DNA of 64,000 bases from DASUBV01 sp963822485 (GTDB taxonomy: Bacteria; Actinomycetota; Actinomycetes; Streptosporangiales; Streptosporangiaceae), in assembly GCA_963822485.1 (NCBI GenBank), contig CAWGHW010000037.1, forward strand, positions 930,001-994,000, read 5' to 3'. Shown here in pieces: positions 18,292 to 28,011 of this stretch; position 1 is the first letter of the stretch, and each line of letters opens with the position of its first letter. The position numbers and the translations under genes were made by a program. The notes below the pieces were generated by a model that ran no database searches, was not told the origin of the DNA, and saw only the letters and a list, made by a program, of their open reading frames with translations.

Positions 18292-18788
18292 GTGACCAAC
18301 GCTAGGCGGTGACTCCCCTGTCCCGCTTCTTGATTCCTGCTCGGCACTGTCTTGGTCGGCACTGTCTTGGTCGGCGCTGTCTTGGTCGGCGGGTTCCGGA
18401 CCGGCCGGGTCTGCGCCATGGCCAGACACGGGGGCATCGCGGTCACGGCGTCGTGCTCCCGGCTGCGGTACGCGCTCGGCGTCTCCCCGGCGAGCTCGGT
18501 GAAGCGCGAGCTGAACGAGCCGAGTGAGGTACAGCCGACCGTCATGCAGGCATCGGTCACGCTCATGCCGCCGCGCAGCAGCGCCATCGCGCGCTCGATC
18601 CGGCGGGTCATGAGGTAGCTGTACGGCGTCTCGCCGTAGGCCGCCCGGAACTGCCGCGAGAAGTGGGCCGGCGACATCAAGGCGTGCCGGGCCATGGTCG
18701 GCACATCGAGCGGGCGAGCGTACTCCCGGTCGATGAGATCCCGCGCCCGGCGCAGGTGCGCGAGGTTGGCGAGGTCTTGCGGGTTCAT
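18288..18788 (-). CDS. AraC-family transcriptional regulator
   Basis: 166 residues. Two helix-turn-helix units fill residues 15-115 (VPTMARHALMSPAHFSRQFRAAYGETPYSYL and ACMTVGCTSLGSFSSRFTEL). There is no ligand-binding domain, only a short C-terminal tail with a threefold PTKTV-type repeat. Small AraC proteins of this type are usually paired with a VOC gene, as here. It is transcribed away from the nucleoside hydrolase gene across a 73-base gap. Confidence 0.9.
   Translation of the reverse strand: MNPQDLANLAHLRRARDLIDREYARPLDVPTMARHALMSPAHFSRQFRAAYGETPYSYLMTRRIERAMALLRGGMSVTDACMTVGCTSLGSFSSRFTELAGETPSAYRSREHDAVTAMPPCLAMAQTRPVRNPPTKTAPTKTVPTKTVPSRNQEAGQGSHRLALVT
18341..18385 (-). repeat. 15-bp tandem repeat, three units, in frame in the AraC gene
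   Basis: Units tcggcactgtcttgg at 18341, 18356 and 18371 (one mismatch) encode the PTKTV/A repeat in the tail of the regulator. The period keeps the frame. Confidence 0.85.
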
Positions 18789-18861
18789 GACTCGACGCTA
18801 TCACCGCCCTGCGACATGCCCCTGCTTGCCAGAAGCGGAGCGGGCAGGCTAAAGAAGATCC

Positions 18862-19803
18862 GTGACGACTGCCATCTTGCTGGACTGCGATCCCGGGATC
18901 GATGACACCGTGGCCCTGCTGTACCTGGCCCGGCTGGCGGCGACGGGGGCGGCCGAGCTGGCCGCCGTGGGCACCGTGCACGGGAACGTGGCCCCGGACG
19001 TGGGGGCCCGGAACACGCTGCGGGTGCTGGAATGCGCCGGCCTGGACGGGGTCCCGGTGGCGGTGGGCGCGGCCCGGCCGATGGCCCAGCCGGTGGGGTA
19101 CGCGCACGGGATACACGGCGACGACGGCCTGGGCAACAGCGGGCTGCCGGAGCCGCGCGGGCAGGTAGCCGACGTGTCGGCGCCCGAGCAGATCCTGCGG
19201 CTGGGCCGGGAGCGGCCGGGCGAGCTGACGCTGCTGGCGGTCGGGCCGCTGACCAACCTCGCCATCGCGCTGCTGCTCGACCCGGAGCTGCCAGCCCGGT
19301 TCCGCGGGGTCGTCATCATGGGCGGCGCGCTGGACCATCCGGGCAACATCACCAGCCACGCCGAGGCCAACATCTGGCACGACCCGGAGGCGGCGGAGCT
19401 GGTGCTCAGCGCGCCGTGGCCGGTCACGCTGGTGCCGCTGGACGCGACGCACCCGGCGGCGGTGGACGGCGCCTGGCTGGACCGGCTGGCGGCGGGCGAC
19501 AGCGACACGGCCCGGCTGGCCAGCCGGGTGCTGAACTACTACGCGCAGGTGTACCAGCCGATCCTGGGCTACCGCGGCGCGGTGATCCACGACGCGCTGG
19601 CCGCCATGCTGGCCGTGGACCCGGCGCTGGGCGAGTACACGCAGCGGCCGGTGCACGTGGAGCTGCGCGGCGACCGGCTGCGCGGCGCGACGGTCTGGGA
19701 CCGGCGGCGGTCCCCGGACGAGGACCCCGGACCGAAGGTCAAGGTAGCCACGGCCGCGGACGTGGCGGCGTTCCTGGACCGGCTCCTCGACAGCCTGCTC
19801 TAG
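18862..19803 (+). CDS. inosine-uridine preferring nucleoside hydrolase
   Basis: 313 residues from the GTG at 18862. The calcium-binding signature DCDPGIDD lies at residues 8-15; GTVHGNV, VGPLTNLA, VIMGGALDHPGN and a late VIHDALAA provide the remaining ligand and substrate residues typical of the IU-nucleoside hydrolase family. It would release ribose from nucleosides. It reads toward the ArsR-MFS-oxidoreductase genes but is separated from them by what looks like their own promoter. Confidence 0.92.
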   Translation: MTTAILLDCDPGIDDTVALLYLARLAATGAAELAAVGTVHGNVAPDVGARNTLRVLECAGLDGVPVAVGAARPMAQPVGYAHGIHGDDGLGNSGLPEPRGQVADVSAPEQILRLGRERPGELTLLAVGPLTNLAIALLLDPELPARFRGVVIMGGALDHPGNITSHAEANIWHDPEAAELVLSAPWPVTLVPLDATHPAAVDGAWLDRLAAGDSDTARLASRVLNYYAQVYQPILGYRGAVIHDALAAMLAVDPALGEYTQRPVHVELRGDRLRGATVWDRRRSPDEDPGPKVKVATAADVAAFLDRLLDSLL

Positions 19804-19806
19804 CGT

Positions 19807-19870
19807 ATTCCAAGCCTTTGCTTGACATGTGACTGAAGCGCCGCCTACATTCCAAGCATGTCCTTGGAAT
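19807..19870 (+). promoter_or_regulatory. promoter and operator of the ArsR-like regulator, leaderless
   Basis: TTGACA at 19822-19827 and TACATT at 19846-19851 are 18 bases apart. The ATG at 19858 is only six bases beyond the -10, so the transcript probably starts at or next to the start codon. ATTCCAAG (19849-19856) and CTTGGAAT (19863-19870) form a perfect inverted repeat with a six-base spacer that straddles the -10 and the start codon. A further ATTCCAAG half-site lies at 19807-19814. This fits autoregulation. Confidence 0.65.
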
Positions 19871-20496
19871 CAGCCGGGTCCCCCGAATCAGACGGCACGG
19901 ACCAGCCGCGCGGGCAGCGGCGGCGGCTGCTGGACGACCCGCGCAGCATGCGCGCGCTGGCCCACCCGCTGCGCCTGGAGCTGCAGTCGATCGTGGGCCG
20001 GGCGGGGCGCATCACCACCGCCGACGCGGCCAGGGAGCTGGGCATCAGCCACGGGCTGGCCTCGCATCACCTGCACCAGCTGGCCAAGTACGGGTTCGTG
20101 GAGCAGGTCGGCGGCGCGGACAACCGGGAGCGGCCGTGGCGGCTGGTGTCCACCTCGATCAGCCTGGAGGGGCTGGACGCGAAGCCGGGCGGCGCGGCCG
20201 CGGTGGCGGTCTACGAGCAGGTCGCGGCGGAGCGCGCGCTGGAGGGCTTCCTGGACTGGCAGGAGCGGCGGGCGAGCTGGTCCGCGGGCTGGCGGGAGCA
20301 CTCGGGGCTGGGCCGCTCCACGATCTACCTGACCGAGGACGAGCTGGCCGGGCTGGTCAGCGCGATGGACCAGCTGCTGCAGACGTACATTGAGGAACGG
20401 CCGCTGGACGACCTGGAGTCGCGGCCCGCGGGCTCGGTGCCGGTGGACTTCAGCCTGTTCGTGGTGCCGCGCGACCCGACCGCGAGCGAGCGGTGA
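19858..20496 (+). CDS. ArsR-type winged-helix regulator
   Basis: 212 residues. The HTH is at about residues 35-95 (MRALAHPLRLELQSIVG, TTADAARELGISHGLASHHLHQLAKYGFV), the form found in HTH_20 proteins that sit upstream of MFS exporters. The C-terminal half is helical and ends VDFSLFVVPRDP. There is no metal-binding Cys motif, so the effector is probably a small molecule. The MFS gene starts inside its stop codon (GTGA). Confidence 0.9.
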   Translation: MSLESAGSPESDGTDQPRGQRRRLLDDPRSMRALAHPLRLELQSIVGRAGRITTADAARELGISHGLASHHLHQLAKYGFVEQVGGADNRERPWRLVSTSISLEGLDAKPGGAAAVAVYEQVAAERALEGFLDWQERRASWSAGWREHSGLGRSTIYLTEDELAGLVSAMDQLLQTYIEERPLDDLESRPAGSVPVDFSLFVVPRDPTASER

Positions 20497-21760
20497 ACGC
20501 GATCCGGCGCGCGCTGGGCCAGCCCGGCCTGCGGCTGCTGCTCGGCGCCGGGGTGGTCTCGGTGACCGGCGACTGGATCCTGCGGGTGGGCCTGGCCTAC
20601 TACATCTACGTGCTCACCGGCTCGACGCTGGCGTCGGCGGTGATGCTGCTGGCCTCGTTCGTCCCGCAGATCGCGCTCAGCTCGCTGGCGGGCGTGTTCG
20701 TCGACCGGTGGGACAGCAAGCGCACCATGATCGTCACCAACCTGCTGCTGGCGGCGGGCCTGCTGCCCCTGCTCGCGGTGCACCGGGCCAGCCAGGTCTG
20801 GATCATCTACCTGGTCGTCGCTGCTGAGAGCTGCGTGCAGCAGTTCTTCACCCCGGCCCAGCAGTCGGTCATCCCGGTGCTGGTGGCCGACGACCACCTG
20901 GTCACGGCCAACGCGCTCAGCGGCCAGGTCGGCGACGTGTCGCGGCTGGCGGGCTCGGCGGCGGGCGGCCTGCTGGCCGCGGCGGGCGGTATCACCGCGC
21001 TGACGGTCACCGACGTGGCCAGCTTCCTGCTGGCGGCGGTGCTCCTCGCCCGGCTCCCGCTGGCCCCGCGGCACGCCGTCGCGGCCCGGCTCATGCGGCT
21101 GAGCGGGCTGAGCGGGCTGCGCGCCGAGTGGGCCGACGGGCTGCGGGTGGCGGTCGGGCAGCGGGTGCTGCGGGTGGTGCTGGTCTTCCTGGCCGTCACC
21201 TGCGTCGGCGAGGGCATCATGGGCACGCTGTTCGCGCCGTTCGTGCGGTCGGTGCTGCACGGCAGCGGGCCGGACTACGGCTTCATCATGTCGGCCCAGG
21301 CGGTGGGCGGCATCGGCGGCGGGCTGATCGCCGCGGCGCTGGGCCGCCGGGCCCGCCCGGCGCTGCTGTTCGGCTGGGGAGCGGTGGCGTTCGGCGCGGT
21401 GGACCTGGTCCTGTTCCTGTACCCGCTGGGCTACGTGGCCGTCTGGCCGGCCGTGGTCTGCATGGTCGTGGTCGGGGTGCCCGGCGCGCTGACGCTGGCG
21501 GGCGGTTTCACGCTGCTCCAGCGGGCCACCGCCGACAGCCACCGCGGCCGGGTGTTCGGCGCGCTGGGCGCGGTCGAGGGGGCGGCTACGGTCGCGGGAA
21601 CAATAACGGCCGGGTTCGCGGGCCAGTCGGTCGGCATCATCCCGGTGCTGGCTGCCCAGGGGCCGGCGTACCTGATCGCGGGGGTGGCGGTCGTCCTTAT
21701 CCTGCGCCCGGGGAGTCCGGGGAAGCGCTGGCGGGGGGCGGCGGCCCGCGGTCCATCTGA
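20493..21760 (+). CDS. MFS transporter
   Basis: The GTG at 20493 overlaps the regulator stop. About 420 residues with twelve hydrophobic segments. Near the second helix is FVDRWDSKRTM, the MFS loop motif (G-x3-DRxxRr). The frame as given stays open to 22274, deep into the next gene. I place the end at the TGA at 21758-21760, which would be reached by a one-base change in the G-run near 21732. The substrate is unknown; the regulator next to it suggests efflux of an effector molecule. Confidence 0.82.
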
Positions 21761-21772
21761 TAGGAATCGGCT

Positions 21773-22757
21773 ATGCGGGTGGGTCTGGTCGGCGCCGGGG
21801 TCATCAGCCACAACCACCTGCCGCACCTGCTGCGCCTCGGGGCGGAGGTCCGGGTCTACTCCGAGGCCGGGGCGGACGAGCTGGTCGCGGCGCACGGCGG
21901 CACCGTGGCGGCCAGCCTGGACGAGCTGCTGGACTGGGCCCAGGTCGTGGACCTGGTCAGCCCGACGCACACGCACTACCCGCTGGCCCGGCAGGCGCTG
22001 CAGGCCGGGCTGGACGTCATCTGCGAGAAGCCGCTCGCCCGCACTGATGAGCAGGCCGCCGAGCTGGTCTCGCTGGCCATGCGGACGCGGCATCACCTGT
22101 ACCCGAATCATGTGGTGCGCTACTTCCCGGCCTACCAGCGCCTCCAGTCGGCGGTCCGCGACGGGCGGCTGGGCGAGCTGGCCGTGCTGCGCTTCTACCG
22201 GTCGGGCGCGTTCCCGGTCCGGTCGGCCTGGTTCGCCGACCTGGAGCTATCGGGCGGCGTCGTGCTGGACATGATGATCCACGACCTGGACATCGCCCGC
22301 TGGGTGGCCGGGGAGGTGACCCAGGTCAGCGCGACCTGGACCCGGCGGGGCGACGGGAACCATCGGGCGGAGGCCGCGCACGTGCTGCTCACCCACGCCT
22401 CGGGCGCGATCACCCACGTGGCGGGCGTCTGGGGCGCGGCGCACCTGCGGTTCACCACGGGGTACTTCGCGGCCGGGACGGGCGGGACGCTGGAGTACGA
22501 CCGGGCGGCCGAGCAGGGCTTCGTGGCCGATCTGGCCCCCGGCCCGGCCCGCCGGGCCGGCCCGCGGCGAGGCGGTGCCGCGGACCGACCCGGCGCAGGA
22601 CCCGTACTTCCTGGCCCTGGCCGACTTCCTCGGCGCCATCCGGCACGGCACGCCGACCAGGGTGACCGCGGCCGACGGCGCGGCGGCCGTCCGGATCGCC
22701 AACGCGGCCCTGCGCTCGGCGGCCGAGCTACGGCCCGTGACCCTCGGAGCGCCATGA
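21773..22757 (+). pseudogene. Gfo/Idh/MocA-family oxidoreductase 1, one frameshift
   Basis: Rossmann start MRVGLVGAGVISHNHLPHL, then PTHTHYPLARQAL, the family's CEKPLA motif near residue 85 and the C-terminal domain with LDMMIHDLDIARW (the HD pair of the active site). The frame changes near 22555, and the last 60 residues (DPYFLALADFLGAIRHGTPTRV) are in the next frame, ending at the ATGA that starts the second oxidoreductase. Restored length is about 327 residues, normal. NAD(P)-dependent sugar or cyclitol dehydrogenation is usual for the family. Confidence 0.85.
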
Positions 22758-23803
22758 AGATCGGCATCATGTCGTTCGCGCACACCCACGCGGCCTCCTA
22801 CGTCCGCCTGCTGCGCGAGGAGCCGGATATCGAGCTGCGGGCGGCCGACCCCGGGCCGCATCCCGCCGCTTCGCAACCCGCCGCTTCGCACTCGCCCGGC
22901 GAGGTCCGCGGCGCCGAGCTGGCCCGGCAGCTCGACGTGGCCTACTGCGACGACTACGACCAGCTGATGGCGTGGGGCCCGGACGCCGTCCTGGTCACCA
23001 GCGAGAACGCCCGGCACCGGCCGCTGGTCGAGCTGGCGGCCAGCCGCGGGGCGCACATCCTGTGCGAGAAGCCGCTGGCCACCACCTGGGCCGACGGGCA
23101 GGCCATCGCCCAGGCCGCGCGAACGGCGGGCGTGACGCTCATGATGGCCTTCCCGGTACGCTTCGCCAGCGTGTTCGCCCGGCTGCGGGCCCAGTACGAC
23201 GCGGGCCTGCTGGGCGACATCGTCAGCATCCGCGGCACCAACAACGGGAAGCTGCCCGCCGAGCGGGCCTGGTTCGCCGATCCGGAGCTGGCCGGCGGCG
23301 GCGCGTTCGCCGACCACGTGGTGCACATCGCGGACCTGATCGAGGCGCTGACCGGGGCCGAGCCGCTCACCGTCACCGCGGTGAGCAACCGCAAGCTTTA
23401 CGCCGACCGGGCCGGCGCCGAGACCGGCGGCCTGGTCATGATCAGCTACGCGGGCGGCGCCATCGCGGGCATCGACTGCTCATGGAGCCGCCCGGCCACC
23501 GCGCCGACCTGGGGTGGCCTCACGCTCAGCGTCGCGGGCACGCTCGGCTCCGTGGACCTGGACTTCTTCGGCCCGCGCGCCCGCGGCCTGGACGCGGCGA
23601 CCGGCCGCCCGATCGAGCTGCCCTACGGCCCCGACCTCAACGCGCCGATGCTGCGCGAGTTCCTGGCTGCCATACGGGCTGGCCACCAGCCACAGCCCGA
23701 TGCCAGCGTCGGCCTGCGCACGCTCGCCATCATGCTCGGCGCCCAGCAGTCTGCGCGGACGGGCACGACCGTCACCCTGCGACATTTGTTAGAGATTCAC
23801 TAA
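22754..23803 (+). CDS. Gfo/Idh/MocA-family oxidoreductase 2
   Basis: 349 residues. The N-terminus KIGIMSFAHTHAASYVRLL belongs to the subgroup lacking the canonical GxGxxG. It has ILCEKPLAT near residue 104, a substrate domain with WFADPELAGGGAFADHVVHI and a normal C-terminus. A small repeat (PAASQPAASHS) sits near residue 40. The start overlaps the stop of oxidoreductase 1 (ATGA), so the pair is coupled. It converges with the ABC importer, which may supply the substrate, but the sequence does not prove that. Confidence 0.9.
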   Translation: MKIGIMSFAHTHAASYVRLLREEPDIELRAADPGPHPAASQPAASHSPGEVRGAELARQLDVAYCDDYDQLMAWGPDAVLVTSENARHRPLVELAASRGAHILCEKPLATTWADGQAIAQAARTAGVTLMMAFPVRFASVFARLRAQYDAGLLGDIVSIRGTNNGKLPAERAWFADPELAGGGAFADHVVHIADLIEALTGAEPLTVTAVSNRKLYADRAGAETGGLVMISYAGGAIAGIDCSWSRPATAPTWGGLTLSVAGTLGSVDLDFFGPRARGLDAATGRPIELPYGPDLNAPMLREFLAAIRAGHQPQPDASVGLRTLAIMLGAQQSARTGTTVTLRHLLEIH

Positions 23804-23827
23804 CAAATCCGCGGGCGCCGATGCGGC

Positions 23828-24896
<1,069 letters not shown>

Positions 24897-24900
<4 letters not shown>

Positions 24901-25925
24901 GGCGCCTCCGCGATCAGCTCGGGGTGGATGGTCGCCACCCGCAGCTCCTGCTTCTGCTGCGGGCTGAGGTGGCAGGCGTCCAGGTGGGCCGTGCCAGTCC
25001 TGGCGCTGAGCTCGGGCTGGGTGGCGCACAGGTCGAAGCGGTGCGCGCAGCGGTCGCTGAACGCGCAGCCCTGGGGCAGGCGCAGCAGCGAGGGCGGCAG
25101 GCCGGGGATGGCGGCCAGCCGCCGCGGCCGCGGCCGGTCCAGCCGCGCGATGGAGCCGAGCAGGCCCCAGGTGTAGGGGTGCTGCGGGTCGTAGAACAGG
25201 TCCCGCCCGGTGCCCTGCTCGATGATCTTCCCGGCGTACATCACCGCGATCCGGTCGGCCATGTCGGCGACCACGCCCATGTCGTGGGTGATCAGCACGA
25301 CCGCGGTGCCGAAGTCCTCCTTGAGCTTGCGGATCAGCTTGAGGATCTGGGCCTGGATGGTGACGTCCAGCGCGGTGGTGGGCTCGTCGGCGATCAGCAC
25401 GTCGGGGTTGCAGGACACCGCCATGGCGATCATGACCCGCTGCCGCATGCCGCCGGAGAAGTGGTGCGGGTAGTTGTCGACGCGGCTGGCCGCGTTCGGA
25501 ATGCCGACCGAGGCGAGCAGCTGGATGGCGCGGTCGCGCGCCGCGGCGGCGGACACCTGCTCGTGGGCCCGGATCTGCTCGGCGATCTGCCAGCCGACCT
25601 TGTACACCGGGTTGAGGGAGGTCATCGGGTCCTGGAAGATCATCCCGATGCCGGAGCCGCGGATGGAGCGGATCTGGCCCTGGTTGAGCTTCATCAGGTC
25701 GCGGCCCTTGTAGAAGACCTCGCCGGAGAACTGGGCGTTGGGGTCGGTGATCAGCCGCATGACCGACATCATGGTCACGCTCTTGCCCGAGCCCGACTCC
25801 CCGACGATGCCCAGCGTCTCGCCCTCGGCGAGCGTGAGTGAGACGCCGTCGACGGCCCGGACCAGGCCGTCGTCGGTGCGGAAGGAGACCTTGAGGTCGC
25901 GGACCTCAAGCAGGGGATCGGTCAT
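24897..25925 (-). CDS. peptide-type ABC transporter ATPase (OppD/DppD-like)
   Basis: 342 residues: Walker A GESGSGKSV, Q-loop FQDPMTSLNP, signature FSGGMRQRV, Walker B VLIADEPTTALD and the oligopeptide-type C-terminus with CAFSDRCAHRFDLC. It pairs with the OppF-like ATPase encoded next. Its ATG overlaps the stop of the permease gene, so the whole set is one tightly packed operon. Confidence 0.95.
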
Positions 25926-26896
25926 CAGGTGGGCCGCACTCTCGGGTCGAGCCAGGCGTAGGCGACGTCGACCAGGGTGTTGGCCAGGACGATGAAGAAC
26001 GCCCCGTACACCACCGTGGCCATGATCGTGGGCAGGTCGAGGTTGGTCAGCGCCTGGTAGGTCAGGAAGCCCACGCCGTGGATCCCGAAGACGACCTCGG
26101 TCAGGATGGCGCCCCCGCCGACCAGGGCGCCGAAGTCCAGGCCGAACAGGCTGACGAACGTGATCATGGAGTTGCGCAGGGTGTGCCGCGTCAGCACCCG
26201 CCGCTCGGTGAGTCCCTTGGCCCGCGCGGTGCGGACGTAGTCCTCGTTCTGCACCTCGAGCACGCTGGCCCGCAGCACCCGGGCGTAGAACCCGATGTAC
26301 AGGATCGACAGCGTGATCCAGGGCAGCACCAGGCCCTCGAACCAGTGCAGCGGGTTGGAGGTGAGCGGGGTGTAGCCGAGCGGCGGCACCCAGCTGAACA
26401 GGATGGTGTTATGCAGCCCGCCCTGGGAGACCAGGTTGGCCACCTGCCCCAGCCAGAACACCGGCGTGGACACGCCGATCAGCGCGATGATCATCAGCAG
26501 CGGGTCGAGCAGCGTGCCGCGCAGCACGGCCGCGGCCACGCCCATGATGATGGCCACCACGACCCAGATGAGCGCGGCGCCGAACACCAGCGAGAGCGTG
26601 GCGGGCGCCGCGGCGAAGATCTCCGGCACGACCAGCTGGCCCTGGTTGGAGTAGGACACCAGGCTGCGGTCGACGAACAGCCGCTTCATCATCAGGCCGT
26701 ACTGCACCGGCAGCGGCCGGTTGAGCCCGAACTGGGCCCGGATCTCGGCCAGGATCTGCGGGCTGGAGTTGCGGCCGGCGATGGCCCGGGCCGGGTCCAC
26801 GCCCGGGGTCTTGAAGAAGATGATGAACACCAGCACGGTGATCACGAACATGACCAGCACGGTCCACAGCGACCGGCGCACGATGAACGTCAGCAC
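25925..26896 (-). CDS. peptide-type ABC transporter permease (DppB-like)
   Basis: 323 residues from the GTG at 26896, four bases after the DppC-like stop and preceded by GGAG; a longer in-frame start at 26956 would overlap that gene. The first helix is LWTVLVMFVITVLVFIIFF, followed by a long extracytoplasmic loop, five more helices and the EAA-type loop VRTARAKGLTERRVLTRHTL. It forms the membrane pore together with the DppC-like protein. Confidence 0.93.
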   Translation of the reverse strand: MLTFIVRRSLWTVLVMFVITVLVFIIFFKTPGVDPARAIAGRNSSPQILAEIRAQFGLNRPLPVQYGLMMKRLFVDRSLVSYSNQGQLVVPEIFAAAPATLSLVFGAALIWVVVAIIMGVAAAVLRGTLLDPLLMIIALIGVSTPVFWLGQVANLVSQGGLHNTILFSWVPPLGYTPLTSNPLHWFEGLVLPWITLSILYIGFYARVLRASVLEVQNEDYVRTARAKGLTERRVLTRHTLRNSMITFVSLFGLDFGALVGGGAILTEVVFGIHGVGFLTYQALTNLDLPTIMATVVYGAFFIVLANTLVDVAYAWLDPRVRPT

Positions 26897-26900
26897 GGGG

Positions 26901-27947
26901 TCACTTCTCCACTCGCAGCTTGGCCCGCGGGTCGAGCGCGTCGCGGACGCCATCACCCAGGACGTTCAGGGCCAGCACCGTCAGCACGATCATGATGCCC
27001 GGCGCCAGGGAAACCCAGGGCCGGGTGTAGAGCAGCTGCTGGCCGTCGCTGATGATCGTGCCCCAGCTCGCGTTGGGCGGCTGGACCCCGATGGACAGGA
27101 AGGACAGCGCCGACTCGGTCAGGATCGTGGTCGCGATCATCAGCGGGAGCAGCACGATGATGGTCGAGATGACGTTGGGCAGGATGTCGGAGAAGATCAG
27201 CCGCAGGTTGCCCGCGCCCTGCGCGATCGCCGCGTCCACGAACTCCTTGTTCCGCACCGACAGCACCTGGCCGCGGGCGGGCCGGTACACGTACGGCACG
27301 TAGATGAACGCGATGATGATCGTCGGCGTCCACAGGCTGGCCGGCGACACCCGCAGCGGCCCGATCTGGAAGCCGTTGGAGTGGGTCAGCAGCTCGGTCG
27401 AGATCGAGATGGCCAGCAGGTAGACCGGGAACGCCCAGATGATGTCCATGAGCCGGGACAGCAGGGTGTCCACCAGTCCGCCGAAGAACCCGGCGATGAG
27501 CGCGACCAGCGTGGCCACCACGGAGCAGATGACCGCCGAGGCGATGCCGATCTGGAGCGAGGCCCGGCCACCGTACAGCAGCAGCGCGGCCACGTCCCGG
27601 CCCAGGTTGTCGGCGCCCAGGAAGTAGTGGTGCACGTCCCAGGTGGGGCCGATGGGGGTCTCCCCCAGGCGCAGGGCGCCGCCGCCCTGCTGAATCACCG
27701 GCACGTTCTTGCCGTGGATGACCGTGGTGCCGTTCAGGTTCGGCACGAACGGGTTCACGTGCGCCACGTCGTGCGCGTAGACCGGCGCGAGCAGGCTGAG
27801 TATCACGATGAGCAGGAACAGGCCCAGCGCAGCCAGGGCGACGCGGTTGCGCCGCAGCCTGCGCCAGGCCAGCGCCCACGGATTGCGGCTGACGACCGCC
27901 GGCAGCAGCTCCGCGGGCCGGTCGACCTGATCAGTTACCGCGGCCAT
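26901..27947 (-). CDS. peptide-type ABC transporter permease (DppC-like)
   Basis: 348 residues. A cytoplasmic N-terminus with WRRLRRNRVALAALGLF leads to the first helix; a long loop then carries LGADNLGRDVAALLLYGGR, the DppC signature, with five further helices and the EAA loop EFVDAAIAQGAGNLRLIF. It follows the binding-protein gene across a 64-base gap that holds a strong hairpin. Confidence 0.94.
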   Translation of the reverse strand: MAAVTDQVDRPAELLPAVVSRNPWALAWRRLRRNRVALAALGLFLLIVILSLLAPVYAHDVAHVNPFVPNLNGTTVIHGKNVPVIQQGGGALRLGETPIGPTWDVHHYFLGADNLGRDVAALLLYGGRASLQIGIASAVICSVVATLVALIAGFFGGLVDTLLSRLMDIIWAFPVYLLAISISTELLTHSNGFQIGPLRVSPASLWTPTIIIAFIYVPYVYRPARGQVLSVRNKEFVDAAIAQGAGNLRLIFSDILPNVISTIIVLLPLMIATTILTESALSFLSIGVQPPNASWGTIISDGQQLLYTRPWVSLAPGIMIVLTVLALNVLGDGVRDALDPRAKLRVEK

Positions 27948-27973
27948 GAGGCCGCTTTCATGTGGACCGCCCC

Positions 27974-27999
27974 AGGCCGGGCCGTTGCCGGCCCGGCCT
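27974..27999 (-). promoter_or_regulatory. intercistronic hairpin between binding-protein and permease genes
   Basis: Perfect 11-base GC-only arms (27974-27984 and 27989-27999) with a four-base loop lie in the gap between the binding-protein stop and the DppC start. There is no T-run. The usual role of such a hairpin is to protect or partly terminate the upstream mRNA so that the binding protein exceeds the membrane subunits. Confidence 0.6.
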
Positions 28000-28011
28000 G
28001 AAGCTGGCGAA

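Noticed and set aside
20493..22274. 593-residue MFS protein
   Set aside because: The last 170 residues overlap the first oxidoreductase and have no membrane or MFS features.
21773..23803. 676-residue double oxidoreductase
   Set aside because: Caused by the frame change near 22555; the first enzyme's C-terminus and stop are in the other frame and overlap the second start (ATGA).
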